In this document: one piece after another, positions 49,433 to 57,421 of the stretch
Numbering within the stretch: the stretch's first letter is position 1
Layout of the letters: every line of letters starts with the position of its first letter
NCBI RefSeq assembly: GCF_024195295.1
Contig: NZ_JAMFTH010000006.1
Location: 152,522 to 216,521 of the forward strand
DNA from: Gilvimarinus xylanilyticus
GTDB lineage: Bacteria > Pseudomonadota > Gammaproteobacteria > Pseudomonadales > Cellvibrionaceae
Direction of reading: 5' to 3'
Length of the DNA: 64,000 bases
Made by a program: the position numbers and the translations under genes
The notes under the pieces: model-generated
What the model was told of the DNA's origin: nothing
The model's database searches: none
Seen by the model: only the letters and a program-made list of their open reading frames with translations

Positions 49433-51691
49433 ATGTCAGAACAGACGACCTTTTCCGAGGCCGAAGAATTTATCTCTTTAAAAGAGTACGCCGAGAAAGC
49501 CTACCTCGATTATTCCATGTACGTGATCCTCGATCGTGCTCTACCGCACATTGGGGACGGGTTAAAACCGGTGCAGCGGCGCATCGTCTACGCCATGAGC
49601 GAGCTGGGCTTAAAGTCCACCGCCAAATACAAAAAATCTGCCCGCACCGTGGGCGATGTGATTGGTAAGTTCCACCCGCACGGCGATTCGGCTGCCTACG
49701 AGGCCATGGTGATCATGGCGCAGCCGTTTTCCTACCGCTACCCCTTGGTAGACGGGCAGGGCAACTGGGGCTCGCCCGACGATCCCAAATCCTTTGCCGC
49801 CATGCGTTATACCGAATCCAAGCTGGCGCGCTACGCCGAAGTGTTGTTAGAAGAGCTGGGCCAGGGCACCGTAGACTGGCAGCCCAACTTTGATGGCACC
49901 ATGGACGAGCCCGAGGTGTTCCCCGCCCGGGTTCCCAATGTACTGCTTAACGGCACCACGGGTATTGCCGTGGGTATGGCCACCGATATCCCGCCCCACA
50001 ATCTGCGCGAAGTGGTCAGCGCCTGTATCCACTTACTGGATAATCCCAAAGCCGATGTCGACGAGCTGTGTGAGTTTGTCCAGGGCCCGGATATGCCCAC
50101 CGAGGCAGAAATTATCACCCCTCGTAAAGACATAGTGCAGCTTTATAAAACCGGTCGCGGCAGCTTAAAAATGCGCGCCCTTTGGTCTCGGGAAAAAGAA
50201 ACCGGTGACTTGGTGGTAAGCGCTCTACCTCATCAGGTCAGCGGCAATAAAATCCTCGAGCAAATCGCCGCGCAGATGCAAAATAAAAAACTGCCTATGG
50301 TGGCGGACTTGCGCGATGAGTCCGACCATGAAAATCCCACTCGCTTGGTTATCACCCCGCGCTCGAACCGCGTGGATGCCGAGCAGCTAATGCAGCATTT
50401 ATTCGCCACCACCGATCTGGAAAAATCTTACCGTATCAATATGAATATGATCGGTATCGATGGTCGTCCAGCGGTAAAAAGTTTAAATGAAATTCTCAGC
50501 GAGTGGCTCAGCTTCCGCACGGTTACCACCCGTCGTCGTTTGCAGCATCGCCTGGAAAAAGTGGAAGAGCGCTTGCTGCGCTTGGCGGCATTGATGGTGG
50601 TGTACCTCAATGTGGATGAGGTGATTCGTATTATCCGCGAAGAAGATCACCCCAAGCCCATTTTGATGGAGCGTTTTAACCTGGTAGAGATGCAGGCCGA
50701 GTATATTCTCGAGACCAAGCTGCGTCAGTTGGCGCGCCTGGAAGAAATGAAGATTAACGAAGAGCGCGAGCGACTGGAAAAAGAGCGCGACAACCTGAAT
50801 AAAACCCTGGGCTCGGCCGCTCGTTTGAAAACCCTGGTGCGCAAAGAGTTAAAACAAGTGGCCGAGGACTACGGCGACGACCGTCGCTCACCGATCGTCG
50901 AGCGCAGCGAAGCACAAGCCTTTAGCGAGGCGGAGCTCATCAGTGTCGATCCGGTGACTGTGGTGCTGTCGGAAAAAGGTTGGATACGCGCCGCCAAAGG
51001 TCACGATCTGGACCCCACCGCACTTAACTACAAAGCGGGCGATGCTTTTAAATTGGCTGTGCCGGGTAAATCCAATCAGTCGGTTATTTTGCTCGACTCC
51101 ACCGGCCGCAGTTACGCTCTGGCGGCGCACACATTGCCCTCGGCGCGGGGGCAGGGCGAGCCTGTGAGCGGTCGTCTCAATCCACCCAATGGCGCCACCT
51201 TTGAAGGCTTGTTAATGGGGCAGGATCAAGAGCCCGTATTGCTTGCCAGTGACGCGGGCTATGGGTTTATTACCACTCTGGGCGACTTGTACAGTAAAAA
51301 CAAAGCCGGGAAAAGTGCGCTGACCTTGCCCAAGGGCGCACAGGTTCTGCCACCCGCGAGTGTCACCGACGCCGAAACCGATTCGGTAGTGGCGGTCACC
51401 AACGAGGGGCGTTTGCTAGTATTTCCGGTGGCTGAATTGCCTAAACTCGCGCGGGGTAAGGGCAACAAAATCATTAATATTCCGGCCGCTCGGGTACAGG
51501 CGCGCGAAGAGTATGCTATCGCTGTTGTCACCCTGGCGCAGGGGCAATCCCTGACTGTTTACTCGGGCAAGCGACATTTAACCTTAAAGCCTTCCGATCT
51601 CGAGCACTATTTGGGCGAGCGCGGGCGGCGAGGTAATAAACTGCCCCGCGGATTTCAAAAGGTCGACAATTTGGCCGTGGATAAAAAATAG
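49433..51691 (+). CDS. parC: DNA topoisomerase IV subunit A
   Basis: DNA-cutting subunit of topoisomerase IV, which unlinks daughter chromosomes. Of 752 residues, the winged-helix region holds [15 protein letters not shown] and the catalytic Tyr126 ([10 protein letters not shown]). The quinolone-determining region [12 protein letters not shown] has the susceptible residues Ser86 and Glu90. A long coiled-coil ([22 protein letters not shown]) and a beta-pinwheel C-terminus follow. The length and the KPVQRRI start match ParC rather than GyrA. parE is not in the window. Confidence 0.96.
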   Translation: MSEQTTFSEAEEFISLKEYAEKAYLDYSMYVILDRALPHIGDGLKPVQRRIVYAMSELGLKSTAKYKKSARTVGDVIGKFHPHGDSAAYEAMVIMAQPFSYRYPLVDGQGNWGSPDDPKSFAAMRYTESKLARYAEVLLEELGQGTVDWQPNFDGTMDEPEVFPARVPNVLLNGTTGIAVGMATDIPPHNLREVVSACIHLLDNPKADVDELCEFVQGPDMPTEAEIITPRKDIVQLYKTGRGSLKMRALWSREKETGDLVVSALPHQVSGNKILEQIAAQMQNKKLPMVADLRDESDHENPTRLVITPRSNRVDAEQLMQHLFATTDLEKSYRINMNMIGIDGRPAVKSLNEILSEWLSFRTVTTRRRLQHRLEKVEERLLRLAALMVVYLNVDEVIRIIREEDHPKPILMERFNLVEMQAEYILETKLRQLARLEEMKINEERERLEKERDNLNKTLGSAARLKTLVRKELKQVAEDYGDDRRSPIVERSEAQAFSEAELISVDPVTVVLSEKGWIRAAKGHDLDPTALNYKAGDAFKLAVPGKSNQSVILLDSTGRSYALAAHTLPSARGQGEPVSGRLNPPNGATFEGLLMGQDQEPVLLASDAGYGFITTLGDLYSKNKAGKSALTLPKGAQVLPPASVTDAETDSVVAVTNEGRLLVFPVAELPKLARGKGNKIINIPAARVQAREEYAIAVVTLAQGQSLTVYSGKRHLTLKPSDLEHYLGERGRRGNKLPRGFQKVDNLAVDKK

Positions 51692-51701
51692 GGAGTGAAC
51701 C

Positions 51702-51968
51702 TTGAGCAGCGAAAAGCGAGTCCACTTGCGAACCCCCATTACCTGTCAGATTAAACTCTGGCACGATCAGCTGGGTGAAATGCTGGTTAAGACCCGCGAT
51801 ATTTCCGACGGGGGGGTGTTTGTGGTGTTGGACCCCGATCAGGCGCCACCAATAGGTTCTATTGTTACCGGGCAAGTGCAGGGTTTAATGGATGATGCGC
51901 CGGTGCTAAAAATGGAAGTGGTTCGGGCAGAGACGGAAGGCGTAGGGCTACGTTTTGTGGACTCTTGA
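51702..51968 (+). CDS. PilZ-domain cyclic-di-GMP-binding protein
   Basis: Single PilZ domain of 88 residues. Both ligand motifs are intact: RVHLR (RxxxR) at residues 5-9 and DISDGG (DxSxxG) near 32-37, so c-di-GMP binding is expected. The start is TTG 51702 with GGGAG six bases upstream; no ATG or GTG in frame fits better. It lies 10 bases after parC and just before the DUF4124 and polysaccharide deacetylase genes, with which it may be transcribed. Confidence 0.87.
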   Translation: MSSEKRVHLRTPITCQIKLWHDQLGEMLVKTRDISDGGVFVVLDPDQAPPIGSIVTGQVQGLMDDAPVLKMEVVRAETEGVGLRFVDS

Positions 51969-51976
51969 GGCCACGT

Positions 51977-53146
51977 ATGGCATTTAAGTTTGGCCAGGTA
52001 TGGCTGGTGTTTATTTGTTGTGTCCTTTCTGCACAGGCGCAGGTATATACCTGGAAAGATGAAAATGGCAAGTTGCACTTCTCCGATCAGCGCCGGGTAG
52101 AAACTGCTCGGGCGCAGGTCATCGATATCGGTGCTATGCCTCCGCCGCCTATGCTTGATACCGCTACGCCCTCGCGCTATAGCGAGCCGCGTCACGCCTT
52201 GGTTCTGGAACAGTTTTATTACGCTGACGATGTGAGCGATGACAATAAACGTCTTATTGGTTTATATGTGGGCGGCGACTGTGTCTCCCCCACATTTGCC
52301 AACTTCAATCAGTTAAGAGTACATTTTCCCGAGGTGCTAAAAACCGAGAAAATGTTGCAGACTCTGATATTTCGCTCTTTGAATCAGCTGCAGTATGACA
52401 ATGTTTATCGCGCGGGGCACTATGCTCTCGATTCGATCAATAAGGCGGCTTTAAAGCATCTCAGCGCTTCTATCACCGATCTAAAAATAAATGCTTGCTG
52501 GTCGCAGCATTCGCACTTTAACGGTAACGATATTCTTAAAGTCGCCAAGGCTGAAAACTTTGATTTACTCAACGTTTGGGTTGAGGTGAGCTGGACCTTG
52601 CGGGCAAGCGCCGAGGGTGGACAGGATAAAGAATTTGTCACCCAGGGCGTCGCCGCCACGCGTCTCGATCGCGACTTAACATTGAACAGTACGCTGCAAA
52701 AGGCGTTTGTCCAGGCCGCCTCGCAGCTTCAAGCGCGAAGCGACTGGCGAGAGGCCGTGGCGCTGCCCGAGGGTGTCTCGGGTCTTAATGCTCCGAGCAA
52801 TCAGCCCGCGCTTTATGTCGCCCGGCAGCACTTGTCGCAGGTGTTGGTGGCGCTTGCTCCCTGGCGGGTCAGGGTGGCCGAGTATTATCAGTTTCACGGC
52901 ACCTTGCCTAAAACATTTGACGCCTTGGGCGGTGAAATAGAATCTTATAGCGGGCGTGCCTTTGATGATTTGTATTTGTCTGAGCCGGGTGTTTTGCACG
53001 CCGAACTGAGCACGGTGTTTGGCGATGCCGGACACTATGTGGCGCTGACACCGGTTATTAAGCCTGGCTTCACGCAAATACAATGGCAGTGCGACAGCAG
53101 TCTGCCCCAACAGTGGGTTGTGGGTTTATGCGAGGGGGAAAATTGA
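51977..53146 (+). CDS. DUF4124-domain secreted protein
   Basis: Predicted periplasmic protein of 389 residues. A signal peptide (residues 1-21, ending SAQA) is followed by a DUF4124 domain (QVYTWKDENGKLHFSDQR). The central part is of unknown fold. Near residues 290-370 the segment RVRVAEYYQFHGTLPKTFDALGG resembles a pilin-like or PilA C-terminal pattern, and the protein ends in a short Cys-containing tail (WQCDSSLPQQWVVGLCEG). ATG 51977 is preferred over the TTG at 51965 because GAGG lies six bases before it. The stop overlaps the next gene's start. Confidence 0.75.
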   Translation: MAFKFGQVWLVFICCVLSAQAQVYTWKDENGKLHFSDQRRVETARAQVIDIGAMPPPPMLDTATPSRYSEPRHALVLEQFYYADDVSDDNKRLIGLYVGGDCVSPTFANFNQLRVHFPEVLKTEKMLQTLIFRSLNQLQYDNVYRAGHYALDSINKAALKHLSASITDLKINACWSQHSHFNGNDILKVAKAENFDLLNVWVEVSWTLRASAEGGQDKEFVTQGVAATRLDRDLTLNSTLQKAFVQAASQLQARSDWREAVALPEGVSGLNAPSNQPALYVARQHLSQVLVALAPWRVRVAEYYQFHGTLPKTFDALGGEIESYSGRAFDDLYLSEPGVLHAELSTVFGDAGHYVALTPVIKPGFTQIQWQCDSSLPQQWVVGLCEGEN

Positions 53147-54198
53147 AGTTTCTGTTAGGTTTATTTGTACTTGGCGTGCTCAGCGCCGGCGCTCAAGCCG
53201 CGGCGATATTGCAATACCACCATATTAGCGACTCAACGCCGCTGGCGACCTCGACACGGGTTGAGTTATTTACTCAGCACTTGGAGTATTTGGCCCAAAA
53301 TGATTTTCGGGTGTTGCCGTTGCCCGCGCTAATCGAACGCTTACAGGCTGGCGAAGATTTGGCCGAAAAAACCGTTGCCATTACCTTTGATGATGGCTAT
53401 GACTCGGTTTATAACACGGCCCTGCCCGAATTAAAGAAACATCAATTTCCTTTTACGGTTTTTGTGAACGCCGATTTAGTAGGTTCCCCGGGCTATGCCA
53501 ATTGGCAACAGCTAAAATCGATGATGGAGGCAGGCGCCACCGTGGCCAACCACACCACCACGCACCCGCATATGGTGCGTAAAAAGCCGGGTGAAACCGA
53601 TGCCGGTTGGCGCGCGCGGATGACTCGAGAAATTCAAACCACGCAAAAGCGGATTGAAGAGGAACTGGGGCAAATTCACAAGCTGCTCGCCTACCCCTAT
53701 GGTGAGTTTAACGCGCCGCTACTAAGCTTGGTGAAATCTTTGGGTTACATTGGTCTCGGGCAGTACTCCGGTGGTGTGGGCACCCAGAGTAATTGGTTGG
53801 CGCTGCCGCGCTTTGCGTTGGGCAGCTCGTACGGTGAAATGGATAGCTTTGTGAGCAAGGCCAGTGCCCGCGCAATGCCGGTGCACGATATCAAGCTGTT
53901 AAGCGACGCCGGAGATGTTTTGCCCGATCCCGTAGTGGCAGCGGGTGATCGGCCTAAACTGCAGTTTGAATTGGCCTCGCCCTCGCTGGCCGCCTCGGTA
54001 AACTGTTACTGGCAGGGTGGGAGCATGCCGATCACTCGTAAGGACGGTGTGATTATCGTGCAAAGCCCCGAGGGCTTAACCACCGGGCGCTCGCGCTATA
54101 ACTGCACAGCCCCTGTGGCGGGCGCGGATGCATTTTACTGGTTCTCGCAGCCCTGGTTTATTACCGGTGCCAACGGCGAATGGCAGCATACTGACTAA
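53143..54198 (+). CDS. Polysaccharide deacetylase family protein (CE4)
   Basis: Secreted or periplasmic NodB-type deacetylase of 351 residues. A signal peptide (KFLLGLFVLGVLSAGAQA) precedes the CE4 core with ITFDDGYDSVYNTALPEL (metal Asp) and NHTTTHPHM (metal His pair) about residues 80-145; LAYPYGEFNAPLL is a further motif. A C-terminal domain of about 100 residues is not recognised. The substrate could be poly-N-acetylglucosamine or another acetylated glycan. The start TTG 53143 overlaps the preceding stop (TTGA) and has GAGGGGG just upstream. Confidence 0.85.
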   Translation: MKFLLGLFVLGVLSAGAQAAAILQYHHISDSTPLATSTRVELFTQHLEYLAQNDFRVLPLPALIERLQAGEDLAEKTVAITFDDGYDSVYNTALPELKKHQFPFTVFVNADLVGSPGYANWQQLKSMMEAGATVANHTTTHPHMVRKKPGETDAGWRARMTREIQTTQKRIEEELGQIHKLLAYPYGEFNAPLLSLVKSLGYIGLGQYSGGVGTQSNWLALPRFALGSSYGEMDSFVSKASARAMPVHDIKLLSDAGDVLPDPVVAAGDRPKLQFELASPSLAASVNCYWQGGSMPITRKDGVIIVQSPEGLTTGRSRYNCTAPVAGADAFYWFSQPWFITGANGEWQHTD

Positions 54199-54209
54199 GA
54201 GGCATAAAG

Positions 54210-54761
54210 GTGGCGAGCTTAGACGATGTTCTGATTTTCTGGTTTGAGGAGTGTTCAGAAAAAGACTGGTTTCGCAAAAGCGACCGTCTGGACGCCGAGA
54301 TTACCCAGCGCTTTAGCGCACTGCACGCTCAGATTGTCGCCCAGCCCGAGCCCGGTCAGGCCGCTGCCAATGAAACACCCGAGTCGCTTTTGGCAAAAGT
54401 TATTTTACTGGATCAGTTGAGTCGCAATATGTTTCGCGATACAGCGCAAGCATTTGCCCATGACGGGCAGGCGTTGCAGTTGGCTCAGTGGGCAGTCGAT
54501 AAAAAGTGGGATGAAGCACTAACGCCGGTGCAGCGTCGGTTTTTGTTTATGCCCTATATGCACAGCGAAAGTCCGCAGGTGCATGAAAAGGCCGTGGCTT
54601 TATTTACCCAACTGGGGGATAAGGCGAGTTTAGACTTTGAATACAAACATAAAGCGATTGTTGATCGTTTTGGCCGTTACCCACACCGCAATAAAATCTT
54701 GGGACGCAAAAGCACGGGGGAAGAGCGGGCATTTTTGACACAGCCTGGCTCATCGTTTTAA
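54210..54761 (+). CDS. DUF924 family protein
   Basis: Cytoplasmic, all-helical protein of 183 residues with the family's DVLIFWFEECSEKDWFRKSDRLDAEI start, VILLDQLSRNMFRDTAQAFAHD and FMPYMHSESPQVHEKAVALF, which resemble TPR-like helices. The activity is unknown. The start is GTG 54210, behind AAAGG, 11 bases after the deacetylase stop; it is probably last in the parC-led run and is followed by a terminator hairpin. Confidence 0.85.
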   Translation: MASLDDVLIFWFEECSEKDWFRKSDRLDAEITQRFSALHAQIVAQPEPGQAAANETPESLLAKVILLDQLSRNMFRDTAQAFAHDGQALQLAQWAVDKKWDEALTPVQRRFLFMPYMHSESPQVHEKAVALFTQLGDKASLDFEYKHKAIVDRFGRYPHRNKILGRKSTGEERAFLTQPGSSF

Positions 54762-54764
54762 TTC

Positions 54765-54792
54765 AAGCGGGCCGTTTGGGGCGGCCCGCTTT
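54765..54792. terminator. Hairpin between convergent DUF924 and bax-like genes
   Basis: AAGCGGGCCG pairs with CGGCCCGCTT (10 bp, loop of seven). Short A and T flanks make it a likely bidirectional terminator. Confidence 0.65.
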
Positions 54793-54803
54793 CGGGGGAC
54801 TGT

Positions 54804-55607
54804 CTATTCGCTTGCGTCAAGCTTTTCGAAATCGTTGTAGCGAATCAGCTGCGCCAACTCTTGTACATAAACCGCGCCGCGGCTGGAATAGCCGTTTAAA
54901 CCATTGATTAAATCCAGCCCGGATAAATCCGTATTCTTCTTGCGTGCCTGCGCGCGACGCGCCCGTACATCGCGATAAGTTTGGTGGGTGTTGATGTTGC
55001 GATAGTAAGCGTTTATGGCGTCTTCAATACCAGAGAATTTCTGCACTTCGTGACGGGCACCGCTGTTGCGATTTTTGGGCACCAGGCCGCAGCCTTGGGT
55101 GTAGCACCATTGGCCAAACAGGTTGTTTCCCTGGCGGGCGAAGCGCGAAGTACCCCAGCCGGATTCCTTGGCCGCCTGGGCCAGAACCATCGATGGCGGT
55201 AGAGCGTCCAGGCGGCGCAGCAGGGTGTCAATGTCTGTAGTCGTAATGGGCGGTTTGGCGTCTACTTTATAGCGGCGGCTTAAACGCTCAATACGCTTTT
55301 GTTGTACATGGGTTAAAGGCTGTTCGTTGGCTAATTGCGAACGCGCTTGGTTTAACTCTTGGCGCAGTTGTATCAACGCCTGGTTTTTTTGTTCAATCAG
55401 CGGGGCTAGTTGATTGACGAACGCCTGTTTGCGCTGGGCGGTGTTTTCGATCTTACGCAAATCCGGCAGACGGGTACTGCCACTGAGCTGGCCCAGCCCC
55501 GCGGGGCGGTAGCTTTGCAGGCTGAGGGTTAGAGTCAACACCAAGGTGCCCACAGCGTAAATGAGCAGGGCTAAAGCGACGGCAATAAATTTTTTATTAG
55601 GGTTCAT
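54804..55607 (-). CDS. Bax-like glucosaminidase-domain protein
   Basis: Membrane-anchored peptidoglycan hydrolase candidate of 267 residues. An N-terminal helix (about residues 7-28) is followed by a coiled-coil (about 55-115) and a glucosaminidase domain (about 125-260) with AQAAKESGWGTSRFARQGNNLFGQWCYTQGCG, where the catalytic Glu is in KESGWG. FSGIEDAINAYYRNINTHQTY is also typical of E. coli Bax. Substrate likely peptidoglycan. It lies after the lambda-P-like gene with a 39-base gap. Confidence 0.87.
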   Translation of the reverse strand: MNPNKKFIAVALALLIYAVGTLVLTLTLSLQSYRPAGLGQLSGSTRLPDLRKIENTAQRKQAFVNQLAPLIEQKNQALIQLRQELNQARSQLANEQPLTHVQQKRIERLSRRYKVDAKPPITTTDIDTLLRRLDALPPSMVLAQAAKESGWGTSRFARQGNNLFGQWCYTQGCGLVPKNRNSGARHEVQKFSGIEDAINAYYRNINTHQTYRDVRARRAQARKKNTDLSGLDLINGLNGYSSRGAVYVQELAQLIRYNDFEKLDASE

Positions 55608-55646
55608 GGCAAAATCGCGTTGTTGTTATTTGTGGCAAATGCCGTT

Positions 55647-56321
55647 TTATATATCCAGCTCTTTGCGCAGTGCATCCAGTCTTTTTTTGTTTTCTTCTTT
55701 GGAAAGTGGCACCTCTACGGTTTCGGGCAGTGCCGGGGTGTCCGGTGGTGTTAGAGTCTCACCGTTCATCACCTTTTCGCAGTAGCGACGATAGTGCTGG
55801 GCAAACACCGGGTAGGCCTGGCGTTCGCTGGAGCTGGCCAGAAAATACCAATCGGCGGCGCGACCGGCGTAGTAGACTGCCGGGTGGCTCCAGTTAAACC
55901 CCGCTTTGGGCGAGGGCGCGTGGCAGGCTTCCACGTAGGCGGCGTGAGTGTCTTTTAAGCCGTATTTTTGCGGGTCGCCCTGGCAGGCATCAATCATTTT
56001 GCTGAGGGTGGGTAAAAACTCGCTGGTTTCGATGACCTCGCGCGCCCCGCGGCGAATGGTGTCCGGCTCGAACCGCAACAGGGAATCCAGCCACAGCTTT
56101 TTAATTTGCCCCAGTACCGAGGCATCGCTGTAAGCCTTGTAGTACTGGTTGTGGTAGTTGATGCGAAACAGCGCAAACACTTCATTGAGTGCGTCAATGT
56201 GGGCGTCGGTCACCTTGCGCTGGGGCTCGGCATCAGCCTGCCCAGCTGCGGTCGGTGAGGTCTTCGACAAGGCTTCTATCTCGCGTTGTGCTTGTTCCAG
56301 TAGCCGATTGGTTTCGGACAT
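55647..56321 (-). CDS. Lambda replication protein P-like helicase loader candidate
   Basis: Protein of 224 residues resembling the phage lambda P family (PF06992-like), whose members deliver DnaB helicase to an origin. The core is DALNEVFALFRINYHNQYYKAYSD and LWLDSLLRFEPDTIRRGAREVIETSEFLPTLSKMIDACQ, the latter matching the family's pattern of a helical segment with P-x-P/L-S and C. The C-terminus (SKEENKKRLDALRKELDI) is helical and acidic. It begins 89 bases inside the end of the DnaT-like gene in another frame; ATG 56321 has AGGG about nine bases before it. No other phage genes are near. Function by family only. Confidence 0.72.
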   Translation of the reverse strand: MSETNRLLEQAQREIEALSKTSPTAAGQADAEPQRKVTDAHIDALNEVFALFRINYHNQYYKAYSDASVLGQIKKLWLDSLLRFEPDTIRRGAREVIETSEFLPTLSKMIDACQGDPQKYGLKDTHAAYVEACHAPSPKAGFNWSHPAVYYAGRAADWYFLASSSERQAYPVFAQHYRRYCEKVMNGETLTPPDTPALPETVEVPLSKEENKKRLDALRKELDI

Positions 56322-57333
56322 TGGTATTACCCTGTTGTGGTACTTGGCTGAACGAATGCTGACGTGCCCAGTGGTATTTTACATGTTGCAGAAATTTGGT
56401 GTTCCACGAACTGTGAACCCGATTGCTCTCGCGCCAAAAGAGCACGAACTCGGGTATTTGCCGTCGGGCGAACGCCAGGTCAATATTGGCCAGGGCCAAA
56501 ACGTCAAAAACGTCTTTGCCTGGCTGCCAGTTATCCGGCAGGCGCTTGGGCTCGGTGTCATGCTCTAGGGCGTTGGTGTATTTCGCCCACTGGCGTTTCA
56601 CGTGCTGAATAAAACGGGTATTCCAGGTGCGCCCTACATCGCCCCGTTCACGCCAGTAGAGTACAAACTCGGCAATGGCGTCTTCCACAAACGCCTGGTT
56701 TATACCCGCGTGGCGCACCAGCAACACCATAGCGTCTTGCGAGGGGCGCCACTCGGGCGTCATGGGGGTGTCCTGTTCGCGCTTAAACTGCCCGGCCTCG
56801 TGCTCGCGCCAGCGCCGCACCACCTGCTTGAGAAACTTAGCGCCCCAGCTGTGATGGGCCTCGCCGCGCTCGCGCCAGTAGGTGACAAACTCGGGCACCT
56901 GTTGGCGAATAAAATAGTCGGGAATATTGTACTGCGCCAGCTGCATTTTAAGTTCGGCGTCCGGCTGCCAGCCCGGGCTAATCTGATTGCTCTGCGCTGG
57001 CGCGGCGGGTCTGGGCGCAACCGGTGCCTGGGGCTGTGCGGTCTCGGCGCCCGGCAACACGCCGGGGCTAAAGCGCCAGGCGAGCTCACCGCATTGGGTG
57101 TAGGGGGCGCTGGTCAGCTGAATCAGGCCCTTTTCCTGCAGATTTTTGGCGATGCGCTGAATATCCTCGGCGGGCCAAAAGGGTAAGCGCTCGCTTATTT
57201 GGCGCTGTAGCAGGCGGCCCGAGCTTTCGGCCTCGGCCATAACGCTGAGCAACAGCGCTTCCTCCAGGCCAATGGTGGCGGCCAGGGAGGGCGAAATCAG
57301 CAGAGGTTTTTCGGGCAGCAGTGATGCGGTCAT
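56233..57333 (-). CDS. DnaT-like protein with three tandem DNA-binding repeats
   Basis: Protein of 366 residues. An N-terminal winged-helix-like segment (about 11-90; LPFWPAEDIQRIAKNLQEKGLI) is followed by a Pro/Ala linker and three copies, about 62 residues each, of the DnaT C-terminal (DnaTB) domain at about 119-180, 192-254 and 265-327. Each has W-x-P, a helical stretch, P-E-F-V-x-Y/F-W-R-E and S/T-W-x-x-K/R-F. E. coli DnaT has one copy. DnaT binds single-stranded DNA and aids PriA-dependent helicase loading. ATG 57333 is chosen over GTG 57342. It overlaps the lambda-P-like gene by 89 bases, suggesting coupled translation and a joint job. Confidence 0.8.
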   Translation of the reverse strand: MTASLLPEKPLLISPSLAATIGLEEALLLSVMAEAESSGRLLQRQISERLPFWPAEDIQRIAKNLQEKGLIQLTSAPYTQCGELAWRFSPGVLPGAETAQPQAPVAPRPAAPAQSNQISPGWQPDAELKMQLAQYNIPDYFIRQQVPEFVTYWRERGEAHHSWGAKFLKQVVRRWREHEAGQFKREQDTPMTPEWRPSQDAMVLLVRHAGINQAFVEDAIAEFVLYWRERGDVGRTWNTRFIQHVKRQWAKYTNALEHDTEPKRLPDNWQPGKDVFDVLALANIDLAFARRQIPEFVLFWRESNRVHSSWNTKFLQHVKYHWARQHSFSQVPQQGNTNVRNQSATGTSTTRDRSLVEDLTDRSWAG

Positions 57334-57384
57334 AGGTGGCACTTTAACATTTTAGCGGGCGCGCATCGCCCCCTAGTAGCCCGC

Positions 57385-57418
57385 TATTAACCCGGCAATG
57401 ATGCTTGCCGGGTTAATA
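57385..57418 (-). terminator. Strong hairpin after cti
   Basis: TATTAACCCGGCAA and TTGCCGGGTTAATA form a perfect 14-bp stem with a six-base loop, just past the cti stop. There is no clear T run after it on the minus strand, so it may work as a terminator or as an RNA-stabilising end. Confidence 0.6.
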
Positions 57419-57421
57419 GGC

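Noticed and set aside
56602..57186. 194-codon plus-strand frame opposite the DnaT-like gene
   Set aside because: The minus-strand frame shows three related domains; the plus strand reading is its complement and repeats only because of that.
55647..57333. Prophage remnant
   Set aside because: Apart from the lambda-P-like gene there is no integrase, repressor, terminase, structural gene or att-like repeat in the surroundings.
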